Of a stretch of 64,000 nucleotides of DNA, positions 56,203-64,000 are shown in pieces. This DNA comes from a virus, in the IMG/VR virus record IMGVR_UViG_3300046010_010555, positions 1-64,000 of that record; one strand, 5' to 3'. The position numbers and the translations under genes are program-made. The first letter of the stretch is position 1. Each line of letters starts with the position of its first letter. The notes under the pieces are model-generated. The model made no database searches and was not told the DNA's origin. It saw nothing but the letters and a program-made list of their open reading frames with translations.

Positions 56203-57226
56203 TGAGAACTTCGTAGGAAGAAACGAAGTTCTGCCAGAACTCTGAAATAGTGACTACGACAGTCCCGCTCTTGAAAAGAAACATGTACGGCACACTATTA
56301 CTGTCGTCACTAATCACTTCTGTCCAAGATGTACCAGTTGTAGAAGCTTTAAGTCCTCGATTTCCATACAGATACGTCGTAGCGATAAGAGTATCGTCTA
56401 TGCTTTGTAGAGAACAGTTTGTCTGTAAGTCGTAAGCAACAAGTGAGCTGGCAACTACGACGCTTGACCAACTAACTCCGTCAGCAGACTTTAGAAGTTT
56501 TACTGCGGCGGTCCCGGAAGGTGTGGTAGGACGCCAATAGAGTATCCAGTAAAAACCGCCAGCATAAGTTACGATATTATCCCCATCCATCAATCGGATA
56601 TTATTGTAATCGCTGAGCGTATCTAGTTCGGTCGTAGTCCAAGTAGTCCCGTTAGTAGAGGTTGCTATCGTAGTAGCATACACCTCGAACGCATTATTAA
56701 CGGCTATAAGCTGACCGTTCAGAAAATGAATGCGTGCTGCTGAAAACCCCGATGGTCCCGTCACCGTCCCTTCGCTACTTCCATCTGCAAGATAGAGCAT
56801 ATCTTCGCTAGTTGCGAAAACAAGCGCCCCAGACACACCTGCTACATCATATAAACCCAGTCCAGTTGAAGATACAACCACAGATGTCCACGAACTACCG
56901 GTGGAGGATATTAATGCTTCGCCGTACGTAGAACAGATGACGAACTTATTATTGACGTACTTGATTGTGAAGACGTCGAGTCCCGGATACCCCGTGTTAA
57001 CAGTAGTCCATGTACTACCACCATCCATAGATCTACGTACATACTGACTATCGCTCGTAAGAAGAACAATAGTATCCCCGCTTGCATCGCAAGCTGCTCC
57101 ACGCAAATAGACATTGGGGGTATCCATCAGTGCGGATGCCCACGAAGCGCCATCAGAAGACGAGGCTAAAAGTCCATTACCGGCGTAGGACTCTACTCTG
57201 TCTTGAATTGCGTAAAGCTTAGTCAT
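56192..57226 (-). CDS. Asp-box beta-propeller tail protein, copy B
   Basis: A 344-residue protein made mainly of repeats around S-x-D/T-G-x-x-W: SSDGASWAS, SMDGGSTWTT, STGSSWTS, STNGTTWTT, SADGVSWSS and TTGTSWTE. Six or so blades fit a single propeller. It probably forms a receptor-binding or side-tail protein with copy A, whose start overlaps its stop. No secretion signal; no catalytic set seen. Confidence 0.7.
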   Translation of the reverse strand: MTKLYAIQDRVESYAGNGLLASSSDGASWASALMDTPNVYLRGAACDASGDTIVLLTSDSQYVRRSMDGGSTWTTVNTGYPGLDVFTIKYVNNKFVICSTYGEALISSTGSSWTSVVVSSTGLGLYDVAGVSGALVFATSEDMLYLADGSSEGTVTGPSGFSAARIHFLNGQLIAVNNAFEVYATTIATSTNGTTWTTTELDTLSDYNNIRLMDGDNIVTYAGGFYWILYWRPTTPSGTAAVKLLKSADGVSWSSVVVASSLVAYDLQTNCSLQSIDDTLIATTYLYGNRGLKASTTGTSWTEVISDDSNSVPYMFLFKSGTVVVTISEFWQNFVSSYEVLSET

Positions 57227-57229
57227 GGA

Positions 57230-57670
57230 TTACAGCGTCGGCAGAGCCACAGAGTAGTAGTCTATGGTCTGCGTGGCACCACTAGTCAGGCTCACAGAGG
57301 ATAGATTCAGCTCTGCGCCGACCAGCCCTACAGCTCCTTGAAGACGTACAGCTGTAGTTGAGAGTGTACCGTCATCACTTGAAGCAACGTGTCTGTAGTA
57401 AGAGGCCGTTCCAGTGGCGACGTTAACTCCAGACCACACTTCAGAAGTAGCCTTAGACAACACACCGCCCGATGCAGCAGTGTCGAAATTAATGCCGGTG
57501 CCAGCACTATTGATCGATATAGTGCAAAGCAGCGTGCCAGTCACAGCAGCGTCGGCGGTAGCAGGTACAGTGCCGGAATAGATTTTGATGAAGCCCGCAG
57601 TAAGAGCGGATTTGAGAGATCCGCTGCTCAGCATACTGTTTCGAGCGCCGGTAGAAGTTTTAAAAGCCAT
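57230..57670 (-). CDS. Conserved phage virion protein, 146 residues
   Basis: Start MAFKTSTGARNSMLSSGSLK. The pattern ALTAGFIKIYSGTVPATADA, then AGTGINFDTAASGGVL and SYYRHVASSDDG is common across podovirus-type phages and some siphophages. Small beta-sandwich-like, likely a tail or fibre-associated subunit. Exact function unknown. It precedes the 344-residue propeller gene by 3 bp. Confidence 0.65.
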   Translation of the reverse strand: MAFKTSTGARNSMLSSGSLKSALTAGFIKIYSGTVPATADAAVTGTLLCTISINSAGTGINFDTAASGGVLSKATSEVWSGVNVATGTASYYRHVASSDDGTLSTTAVRLQGAVGLVGAELNLSSVSLTSGATQTIDYYSVALPTL

Positions 57671-57682
57671 GATGATGTTCCT

Positions 57683-58183
57683 TTATGCAGAAGCCATAGT
57701 AAATCCAGCGGTTACGCGCAACACGCTGCCGCTGTCCACAGATTTCGGTGAACCGAATCTAACAACCGATAAGAGAGTACCTGAGGTGCTGCTCTTCGCA
57801 GAAGCTGAACTTATAAATCCGCCGTAGACCGTCTTGGTCGCGTTGAAAGTAAATTCAGCCTTGTTACTAGAATTATCAACGCCACCTGCCGTCACAGTAC
57901 CTGAGGTGAACGTCAAACGCGTTGACGCAGTATAAGCCACGGTCTCAGTAGCGGCGACTGGAAACGTCGCCATAACATCGCTGCTAGTAGGAGTGTAGTT
58001 GCCTTCGTACAAACCGATGTACCAAGTGCTTACCTGAGCTTCTCCTTTCAGAAGAACGCCCAGCGTGTGATTAATACCTGCCGTCGGCATTAGATTGGTT
58101 ACGACTTCGCTGTCAGTGACAGTTCCATCGGCAGATACGACTTCTACCAGATAGGTAAAGCCCGCTTTCATAGTCTCGTTCAT
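57683..58183 (-). CDS. Conserved phage virion protein, 166 residues
   Basis: Start MNETMKAGFTYLVEVVSADG. The segment VVTNLMPTAGINHTLGVLLK followed by STWYIGLYEGNYTPTSSDVM is typical of a widespread phage tail-associated family. Mostly beta. Its start overlaps the stop of the 422-residue tail protein, so both are co-translated. Confidence 0.65.
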   Translation of the reverse strand: MNETMKAGFTYLVEVVSADGTVTDSEVVTNLMPTAGINHTLGVLLKGEAQVSTWYIGLYEGNYTPTSSDVMATFPVAATETVAYTASTRLTFTSGTVTAGGVDNSSNKAEFTFNATKTVYGGFISSASAKSSTSGTLLSVVRFGSPKSVDSGSVLRVTAGFTMASA

Positions 58184-59448
58184 AGAACTGTCTCCTTGCG
58201 AATAACTTCAGCGTCCATAAACGAGCTAGCCGCCATGACGGTGCTCTGAGGACCAAATAGTGTGGATATCATCTGTTTCAAACCGTCCTGCTCTCGAAAT
58301 AAAGACGCCCCGCTTACTGCCGGAGCTACGGCTACATTCTTCTCCTGAAGATTCAAAGCCTGTCCGTCTTGTGAAGCTACAACCATGCCGCGCTCTGACA
58401 TCCACCATACATCGTTAGTATTCGGAATGACGCCGCTAGTACCGTATATAGCTCTATATGGTAAAACCGGATTGAGGTCAGCTCGTGGTAAATCGCCGTC
58501 AATCCAATAAGTCTGATCCGCTGACAGATAAAAACCGTTCTGTCTAGGTTCGACCATGGTAATCGGCTCTGGGAACGGAATGTAATTCTGAGCCGGATTA
58601 TACAGGGAATAAGCATAGGGCTCTGAATAGAATAAGAAATTTCCAGAGGCTACTAGCAATCGACCATTCAGCAGTCGAACTATGTTCCCCGCAGGCGTAG
58701 GAGCTAAAAGAAACCCAACAGGGCGTGATTTTTGATCAGGTAGAGCTGAAAAAGTCAGGGTGCTAGAGCTGACAGTCGCCGCTGCATAAAACTGATCTCC
58801 GTTTGTACCCGTCATGTATACAGTGGTAGCATACCCGTCGAGTAGAGGAATATCCTGTAGTTCTATACGGCTGGTGTCAGAAGAAACCTCTATCACGATA
58901 GGCGTCGATGTTCCGCCTTCCTCTCCAGAAGGCAACTCGTGCGAGACCGCAAGCTGGTATCTGCCAGAAGGAATACTACCTTGAGTGCTTTGGACAGTGA
59001 CACTAGGATTCTTACACGGCAGAGGGATAACAGCCGGTGAAATAACTCCGGAAGAGCTTATTCGAAAGAACTGCACACCGTTGGACGCGTAAATATCCAG
59101 CGGAGTCTTGCAGTAAGAAAACCCAAGCCCCGGCGTAACGGAGGCCAATACTGTCGGTGAGAAGGAAGACGTAACACGATAGAGCTTATCGTAGTCTACA
59201 TAGAAGGCAGCGTCATCGCTGTAATCGCTCCAGAACGAATGGCACTCCCCGCCTGACACAACTTTGTCAGCTCCTTTACGACGCTGCAGGGTACCCGCAT
59301 CTGTGATATCGACGTTGGCAGCGGCAGTGACGAAGACACCAGAGGCTTCCGCGCTATTCATCCTGAGCTTATCAGGAGGAAGTCGGTTATTGACTCCGAG
59401 AATAGAGGCTAGAGAAACAGTAGGAACGCTCACTTGCCGTCGAACCAA
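58180..59448 (-). CDS. Tail nozzle/stabilisation-like protein
   Basis: A 422-residue beta-rich protein. NIVRLLNGRLLVASGNFLFY, SEPYAYSLYNPAQNYIPFPE, ITMVEPRQNGFYLSADQTYW and TNDVWWMSERGMVVASQDGQ are conserved in podovirus tail proteins that follow the connector. P22-like nozzle/stabilisation proteins are the closest comparison by gene order and repeats, but this is by pattern. It shares an 18-bp overlap with the small membrane protein upstream. Confidence 0.65.
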   Translation of the reverse strand: MVRRQVSVPTVSLASILGVNNRLPPDKLRMNSAEASGVFVTAAANVDITDAGTLQRRKGADKVVSGGECHSFWSDYSDDAAFYVDYDKLYRVTSSFSPTVLASVTPGLGFSYCKTPLDIYASNGVQFFRISSSGVISPAVIPLPCKNPSVTVQSTQGSIPSGRYQLAVSHELPSGEEGGTSTPIVIEVSSDTSRIELQDIPLLDGYATTVYMTGTNGDQFYAAATVSSSTLTFSALPDQKSRPVGFLLAPTPAGNIVRLLNGRLLVASGNFLFYSEPYAYSLYNPAQNYIPFPEPITMVEPRQNGFYLSADQTYWIDGDLPRADLNPVLPYRAIYGTSGVIPNTNDVWWMSERGMVVASQDGQALNLQEKNVAVAPAVSGASLFREQDGLKQMISTLFGPQSTVMAASSFMDAEVIRKETVL

Positions 59449-59612
59449 GTGGCGATCTTATCCATTCCAAACAAGGAAACGATCGCTATACCAAAAGCTA
59501 CAATCCATTTAGCTGATTTACTTAGCTGAGCCAGCTGCTTCAGTTCCTTCAACTCTTCTTTGGTAAGAGCCTCTGAAGTATCCAAAACTTCCAGTGAGTT
59601 GCGATCTGTCAT
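59430..59612 (-). CDS. Small membrane protein, holin/spanin candidate
   Basis: A 60-residue protein. The first 32 residues are charged and helical (SEALTKEELKELKQLAQLSK), followed by one hydrophobic helix (AKWIVAFGIAIVSLFGM) near the C-terminus and a short end. One C-terminal membrane helix with a soluble coiled N-terminal part fits a class III holin or an antiholin. It lies four bases after another small membrane gene and near an M15 peptidase, i.e. in a lysis cassette. Confidence 0.55.
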   Translation of the reverse strand: MTDRNSLEVLDTSEALTKEELKELKQLAQLSKSAKWIVAFGIAIVSLFGMDKIATWFDGK

Positions 59613-59616
59613 AGCC

Positions 59617-59781
59617 TTACTTCCTTGTTAAAACTATGGCTAGCAGACTAGCGACACTCGCCCCGGCTTCCGCGATTTTTAACGTAAGCTCTGGATCTAG
59701 GTTGATCCCTATTAAGGTCATAAGTCCTATAATTCCAGCCCACGTAGATGGGTCTTTGAGGGAGATCGCTATTTTATACAT
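59617..59781 (-). CDS. Small two-helix membrane protein, holin candidate
   Basis: A 54-residue protein starting MYKIAISLKDPSTWAGIIGL. Two hydrophobic segments (about residues 13-28 and 40-52) are separated by a short loop with NLDPELTLKIAEAGA. Ends LTRK. Two-helix small membrane proteins next to an endolysin are typical phage holins (class II plan). It lies between the peptidase gene and the 60-residue membrane gene in the same direction. Confidence 0.65.
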   Translation of the reverse strand: MYKIAISLKDPSTWAGIIGLMTLIGINLDPELTLKIAEAGASVASLLAIVLTRK

Positions 59782-59783
59782 TC

Positions 59784-60200
59784 TTAAATTCTCGCTAACT
59801 GAAAATGCATGCCGTCCTTTTTAGTCCAGTCTCCACCCCAATCAAAACCCGCGTCTTTGAAACATTTCACAAAGCCAGCAGACATGGTTGGTTGTTTTCC
59901 AAACCCATTCCAAGCGGCGTTAACATCTATGGCGATCCCCCAAGAATGCAGGGAACTGCTTGATGCACCACGTTTTTTTCTAATGTTAAAGCATCCGTCC
60001 CACGTACGCAATTCTTTAACGTTTCCCGTAGATATCAAGTTTTCAAAGGCTTTTGCCAACGGAGCAATCATATCTTTGTTGCAATATATCCGCTTAGGGA
60101 TAGATCCAATCTCCAGCTCTGTAGGCACATCCCACAAGGTCATATGGGCCTCAGACTCAGGAGCGCCGTACTTTTTCAAACACTGTTGTGACGTAACCAT
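59784..60200 (-). CDS. M15-type peptidoglycan peptidase (endolysin)
   Basis: I use the ATG at 60200 (MVTSQQCLKKYGAPESEAHM), with GGGAG upstream, giving 138 residues. The M15 motifs are SLHSWGIAIDVNAAWNGFG (His and Asp of the zinc site) and WTKKDGMHFQL (second His). These enzymes cleave the peptide stem or cross-link of peptidoglycan. There is no signal peptide, so it needs a holin, which the two small membrane genes immediately downstream can supply. Confidence 0.88.
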   Translation of the reverse strand: MVTSQQCLKKYGAPESEAHMTLWDVPTELEIGSIPKRIYCNKDMIAPLAKAFENLISTGNVKELRTWDGCFNIRKKRGASSSSLHSWGIAIDVNAAWNGFGKQPTMSAGFVKCFKDAGFDWGGDWTKKDGMHFQLARI

Positions 60201-60238
60201 ACGAACTCCCGAATCATGAAAGGCTACTGCCAATAAAG

Positions 60239-60415
60239 TTAAGCAGTGGTGGAATGCGAATCCTGCGTTATCTCCGTACTAGAAGGAGCAGCTTCCGCTT
60301 GCTGCTTAATCTTCATTATCAACGGGAACACACCCGTTTTTGTTGGTAAGTCACCAAGTACAGTGATAATTGCGTTTATTTCTTCGACAGTAAGGGTCAA
60401 ATGTATTTCGTTCAT
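60239..60415 (-). CDS. Small protein near the lysis genes, 58 residues
   Basis: Start MNEIHLTLTVEEINAIITVL, ending SHSTTA, with AGAAG upstream. N-terminal beta-helix pattern LTVEEINAIITVLGDLPTKT is common in small phage proteins next to tail and lysis genes. No known function. It lies just upstream of the endolysin in the same transcript. Confidence 0.6.
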   Translation of the reverse strand: MNEIHLTLTVEEINAIITVLGDLPTKTGVFPLIMKIKQQAEAAPSSTEITQDSHSTTA

Positions 60416-60419
60416 CTTC

Positions 60420-60773
60420 TTAGGTGATTTGGTTAGTGTCAGTAGTAGGTATCCACGACGGGGTTAGCGACTGTGAACTTAGCCGCGCAACACGCTGTCG
60501 TTCTATTTGCTCGATAACACGGTTTTCGAGGTCCCTTACTTTATCGCCTAGAGCTGTTTTTGTCCATGCAACGGCCTGTTCACTAGTCACCTGTTCGAGC
60601 GGAGTAAATCCGTCAGGATCAGTATCACCAAGTGACGCACCGCTCTGGATGAAAGCCTGCAGGTCTCCGTCTACTCCCTTAATGTCGAAATGCGTTCGGA
60701 TAACGACGTTAGAAAGGTCATCTTTATTTATTACTTCAAACCGAGTGATGATCCACTCGAGTGCGATAGCCAT
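60420..60773 (-). CDS. Conserved virion-region protein, 117 residues
   Basis: Start MAIALEWIITRFEVINKDDL. The phrase TPLEQVTSEQAVAWTKTALG and a helix with KVRDLENRVIEQIERQRVA are common in phage structural operons (DUF7936-like by memory), where the gene usually lies beside tail fibre genes. Small beta domain followed by a helix. Precise role unknown. Confidence 0.6.
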   Translation of the reverse strand: MAIALEWIITRFEVINKDDLSNVVIRTHFDIKGVDGDLQAFIQSGASLGDTDPDGFTPLEQVTSEQAVAWTKTALGDKVRDLENRVIEQIERQRVARLSSQSLTPSWIPTTDTNQIT

Positions 60774-60789
60774 GTGTAATCCTCAAAAA

Positions 60790-63717
60790 TTAGGCCATTA
60801 AGACTTTTTTCCACGCGCCATTGTATACATAAAAGTTGTTATTCGTAGTGTCGTAATACATAGGAACGCAACCTGATACAGCAGTTGGTACGCCAGTAGG
60901 TGCGCCAGCCGCAGAAGGTATGTAGAAAAATCCGTTAGTCATAGCTGCCGTTCCAGCCGTACCATAGATATTACCCGCGCTGGATACAGTCATTCGCACG
61001 GTATCAGCGGTGTATAGCAAGAGACTCGAACTCTCTCTGTTTCTTACAACAGCTTCGCCTGTACTTGCCAAACCTATCAATAGACCATCGGTAGCCGTTG
61101 TACCCGTTCCTGAAGTAAGGTACTGGGTGTAAGCATTACTGGCTTCATACACTGTATGCACCCAGTTTCTGATGGTGGTTGTACCAACACTAACAGTAGA
61201 GCCGTTCTGAACAGCCCCGTTGAAACGATTCGGTGCATCGCCGTTAGCGTAAAAATTGTATACCTGACTAGGCGTCACTGTCCCCGACGCGGTGATAGCG
61301 GCGAAGGTAGCGGTAATCGAAGATCCGTATGTGAACTGAGTGGCGTTGACAACCGTCACGCCCATACTAGAACCCTGTTGATTTACTCTGACCGTACCAG
61401 TTCCCGAACCCGCACCAGTAGCCGTAAAGCTCACTCCCACAGTGTTCGAACTAGCGCCTATAAGCGTGAAATTGGTAGTCCCGACGGTCAAAATAGTACA
61501 TGTAACTCCAGACAACAGCGCTGTAGCATTCGCCGTTAGTGGTACTGTTACGCGCTGGCCAGTGGTTAGACCGTGAGCGGCTGCGGTGGTAATCGTGACG
61601 ACAGTACCAGCAGACGCTACCGAACTAACCGAGGAGGAAGCTGTGCCTCCGGAGGTAAGACTTACTGAGTTGGCAAAAAAACAATAGCTGGTGGTGGCGT
61701 CTAAGGCGTTGCAATAGTACCCCCACTGAGTGTTTATAATCAGCCCGCCACTTGTATTACCGCCTAAGTTCCCTAAGTTAGCATGATAGTGGTATATCGT
61801 ACCGCCTGTACTCGACGCTGCTGACTGGATGGTCGGACTAGACGAAAATGCATAGGCGAAATAGTTCGCGGCTACGCTCACCGGCACCAGCTGCGTGTTC
61901 CTGATCCCGTACCTTGTGGATGCCCCCGTAAGATCTTTAGAGATTAAGAGCGTCGTACCCGTAGATGTAGTATTTCCAATCCCCACTTCGCCCGTGCTAT
62001 CAATCCTAAATCTTTCAGTATTAGCTGTGTAGACCTGAAAATTTGAAGACCCCAATCGCAAAAGTAAGTTTTGCGTAGCAGCACCTGTCTTCTGGGCGAA
62101 TTCAAATGAAATCCCAGCATTGTCATAAAGATTTACGAGGTTGCTCTCCGCGCTACCAGAGGTTCTATTCCAATAGACAGCCATTCCGCCGCTGCTATCA
62201 GAAGCGGGCAGCGTCGTTGTGTTATGCGCTCCTATAACCGAGTATCCTCCCTTTACGTGCAGTTTGTAGGACGGAGCCAACAAGCCAATTCCGACATTAC
62301 CATTAGCGTCAATAACAAAAGGCGAACTATCTGGATTGGTATCGTCTTCAATCAGAAGAGCATTGCCAGCGCCAGTCTGCGTGATGCGTAGAGCGGCAGA
62401 AGTTGAAGAGGTGCTTACTGTTACGGGGCCACCAAAATAGTTGTCAGCAGTGCCAGCAGCGTAGAAATTCCATCGCCCTGTGCCGGAGGCTACAGTTGAA
62501 TAGAATCCGAAGTTGTTAGTGCCGTTCGTTAGCGGATCGCATTGAAACCCGAAAAGATTCGTTATGATAGACCCAGCACCTTTTGTGCCTTGCGCCGCAC
62601 GAAAGTTTTGAACCGCGTTAAGCGTAAACGCTGTTGCTGCGGTGTTTATAGTAGATAGGTACCCGACACCTTCAGCCGTAACAGTGCTACCGTAGGTGGG
62701 CGTATTGTTTATATTGTAGCTGTAGGCATTCACCGGGGAACCTGTTATATACAAGGTTCCGTCATTTCCGGGTGTCCTACCAATCCCCACCCTACCCGCG
62801 TTATCAATCCGCATCCGCTCCGTAGGAGTAGAAGCACCATCAGCCGTTGTGCTGAACACCAGCCTTCCGGGCATGTCGTTGGTGCCGGGAGTGCCGTCTA
62901 CTGAGGATACTATTGCGGCTGCTTGTATATATGCAGTGCCATCGTACCCGAAAAATTGAGTGTCCCCAATCGAATCTCCCGATACGACTACAAGCGGAGA
63001 TGCGTTTGTACCCCTTGCTTTTCTAAAGGAAACAACTGACTGATTAGCGTCGGTGCTGGCGCGTGTAAGTTGCAGAAAGTTTCTGCCGTCAGCAACCAAA
63101 TTCAAGTTTTCTGTGGCTGTCGTTGCCCCAATAGCAACTTTTCCGCTTGCATCAACAATAAACGGCGTGCTATCAGGATTTGCACTATCCTCAACGACCA
63201 AAGCATTGCCAGCGCCCGTTTGTGTGATGCGTAGGGCATCTGAGGCGGAAGCGGCTACGACGTTTAGTCGCGCCCCCGGAGAAATAGTCCCGATTCCCAC
63301 ATTGCCAGAAGTGTCGATGCGTACTTGTTCAGCACCGCCCGTGTAGAACGTGATAGGCAGGTACGTGCCCGCACCGTAGTAGTCGGAAGTCAGACGAACA
63401 TCGTTATCGGAACCCGACACGCGCAGATCAAAGTACGAGGCATTGGTCAGAGTCGAGCTGTTGACGCCATAGATACCTGAAGTGCTGCCAGTGCCGTTAG
63501 GCATGATCCCAACAAGCGTAGTGCTGTTAGCCGTTGAGGTTTGGAACAGCAGGCGATTGGTTGCGATAGGGTCACTGAAATTAGCCTTTATCCTAGCGCC
63601 GGTACCCGTGAACGTCAGGTCTCCTGAGATAGACGCTGAGGTGAAGTCGATAGAGTCAGCGGGTTGAAGCTCTTCAATGGTATTGCCGTTCAGGACTAGG
63701 GGGTAACGAATTGCCAT
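60790..63717 (-). CDS. Large tail fibre protein, 975 residues
   Basis: Start MAIRYPLVLNGNTIEELQPA. It contains at least two copies of the module DALRITQTGAGNALVVED / AALRITQTGAGNALLIED, and one of MPGRLVFSTTADGASTPTER, both also in the truncated gene at 1-1090. A mid-protein Ig-like or beta-sandwich region follows (TGQRVTVPLTANATALLSGV). It ends NNNFYVYNGAWKKVLMA, a frequent phage fibre terminus. The repeats point to recombination between fibre genes. Confidence 0.75.
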   Translation of the reverse strand: MAIRYPLVLNGNTIEELQPADSIDFTSASISGDLTFTGTGARIKANFSDPIATNRLLFQTSTANSTTLVGIMPNGTGSTSGIYGVNSSTLTNASYFDLRVSGSDNDVRLTSDYYGAGTYLPITFYTGGAEQVRIDTSGNVGIGTISPGARLNVVAASASDALRITQTGAGNALVVEDSANPDSTPFIVDASGKVAIGATTATENLNLVADGRNFLQLTRASTDANQSVVSFRKARGTNASPLVVVSGDSIGDTQFFGYDGTAYIQAAAIVSSVDGTPGTNDMPGRLVFSTTADGASTPTERMRIDNAGRVGIGRTPGNDGTLYITGSPVNAYSYNINNTPTYGSTVTAEGVGYLSTINTAATAFTLNAVQNFRAAQGTKGAGSIITNLFGFQCDPLTNGTNNFGFYSTVASGTGRWNFYAAGTADNYFGGPVTVSTSSTSAALRITQTGAGNALLIEDDTNPDSSPFVIDANGNVGIGLLAPSYKLHVKGGYSVIGAHNTTTLPASDSSGGMAVYWNRTSGSAESNLVNLYDNAGISFEFAQKTGAATQNLLLRLGSSNFQVYTANTERFRIDSTGEVGIGNTTSTGTTLLISKDLTGASTRYGIRNTQLVPVSVAANYFAYAFSSSPTIQSAASSTGGTIYHYHANLGNLGGNTSGGLIINTQWGYYCNALDATTSYCFFANSVSLTSGGTASSSVSSVASAGTVVTITTAAAHGLTTGQRVTVPLTANATALLSGVTCTILTVGTTNFTLIGASSNTVGVSFTATGAGSGTGTVRVNQQGSSMGVTVVNATQFTYGSSITATFAAITASGTVTPSQVYNFYANGDAPNRFNGAVQNGSTVSVGTTTIRNWVHTVYEASNAYTQYLTSGTGTTATDGLLIGLASTGEAVVRNRESSSLLLYTADTVRMTVSSAGNIYGTAGTAAMTNGFFYIPSAAGAPTGVPTAVSGCVPMYYDTTNNNFYVYNGAWKKVLMA

Positions 63718-63729
63718 GTATATTCCTTG

Positions 63730-64000
63730 TTAGGTCGCTGTGATTACTGCTGTCGTGCTGGTGGCGGGAGGGAACTGCACCGTGAATGTGTTGTTGGTCG
63801 GCATGTATGTGCCGCCGAAGTTGAGCACCGCTACCGCTGGTTTGCCTACGGCTGAGTCGTTGTAGATCATAGCCCCTGCCGCAGAGAACGACGCGGCTAG
63901 CCACACGGAGTCATCAAAGTCTACGAAAATGGTAGTCCCCGCTTGACCGACGCTTTGACCTGTTAAGACATTCCCGCCTGTAGTGTATCCACTGCCGTTA
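63730..64000 (-). CDS. Virion-region protein, 5' end cut by the window edge
   Basis: The last 90 codons are present, from NGSGYTTGGNVLTGQSVG to the stop at 63730. Ends TSTTAVITAT. Phrases VFVDFDDSVWLAASF-like and AVGKPAVAVLNFGGTY suggest a small beta-rich virion protein. I recognise the general pattern from phage structural operons but no name. It lies 12 bp upstream of the large fibre gene. The start is outside the window. Confidence 0.6.
   Translation of the reverse strand, partial: NGSGYTTGGNVLTGQSVGQAGTTIFVDFDDSVWLAASFSAAGAMIYNDSAVGKPAVAVLNFGGTYMPTNNTFTVQFPPATSTTAVITAT

Noticed and set aside
1-64000. Complete circular genome closing at the window ends
   Set aside because: Joining base 1 to base 64000 puts the truncated left gene out of frame with the truncated right gene and gives a stop after about 12 codons, while the right piece clearly lacks its start.

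Overview
This window is most of the genome of a tailed double-stranded DNA phage (Caudoviricetes). The virion is probably podovirus-like: it has a P22-type portal, an N4-gp56-type major capsid protein, a nozzle/stabilisation-like tail protein and several large internal or fibre proteins, but no tape measure, sheath or tail-tube gene that I can see. No integrase, excisionase or CI-type repressor is visible, so a lytic life style is the simplest reading. The host cannot be named from sequence alone. Several small gene families (MNDREL family, NinX/DUF2591-like, DUF6948-like) are ones I remember mainly from phages of Gammaproteobacteria and Betaproteobacteria, so a proteobacterial host is likely. 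Both window edges cut genes on the minus strand. The two cut genes do not join in frame, so the genome is somewhat longer than the window.

Layout. (1) 1-12,811, minus strand: virion genes read leftward in the order small terminase, large terminase, DUF5856-like, portal, scaffold, major capsid, small head/neck proteins, head-tail adaptor, collagen-like spike and fibre-like proteins. Hairpin terminators lie at 3,098, 4,873 and 6,674. (2) 12,812-15,520: a divergent region with a 25-bp tandem repeat, then plus-strand small genes in short units, each ended by a hairpin terminator. (3) 15,679-43,206: the plus-strand early/replication block, framed by two inverted copies of a roughly 184-bp AT-rich element with GTTACA repeats and an 18-20 bp palindrome. 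(4) 43,201-64,000, minus strand again: a 2,145-residue internal virion protein, other virion proteins, two Asp-box propeller proteins, the lysis genes (two small membrane proteins and an M15 peptidase) and a 975-residue fibre.

The early block starts with a primase-helicase. A dense accessory stretch of about 30 small, often ATGA-coupled genes (18.4-27.6 kb) follows. It includes a likely Acb2/Tad1-type cyclic-nucleotide sponge against CBASS/Thoeris defence, two tandem Gly/Tyr/Asp low-complexity proteins, and two duplicated gene families. Next comes a chelatase-like module (MoxR/CobS-type AAA+ ATPase, DUF3150-like protein, and zincin+VWA CobT-like protein, with unknown proteins between them). 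The replication and nucleotide genes close the block: PD-(D/E)XK nuclease, SNF2-type helicase, ThyX, family-A DNA polymerase, a zinc-ribbon candidate ssDNA-binding protein, a DEDD exonuclease, a VRR-NUC-like nuclease, a GP88-family protein and dCMP deaminase. dCMP deaminase plus ThyX would supply dTMP for phage DNA synthesis.

The least explained items are the inverted element pair, the low-complexity GY proteins, the chelatase-like module with its unknown partners, and several structured RNA-like intergenic segments.
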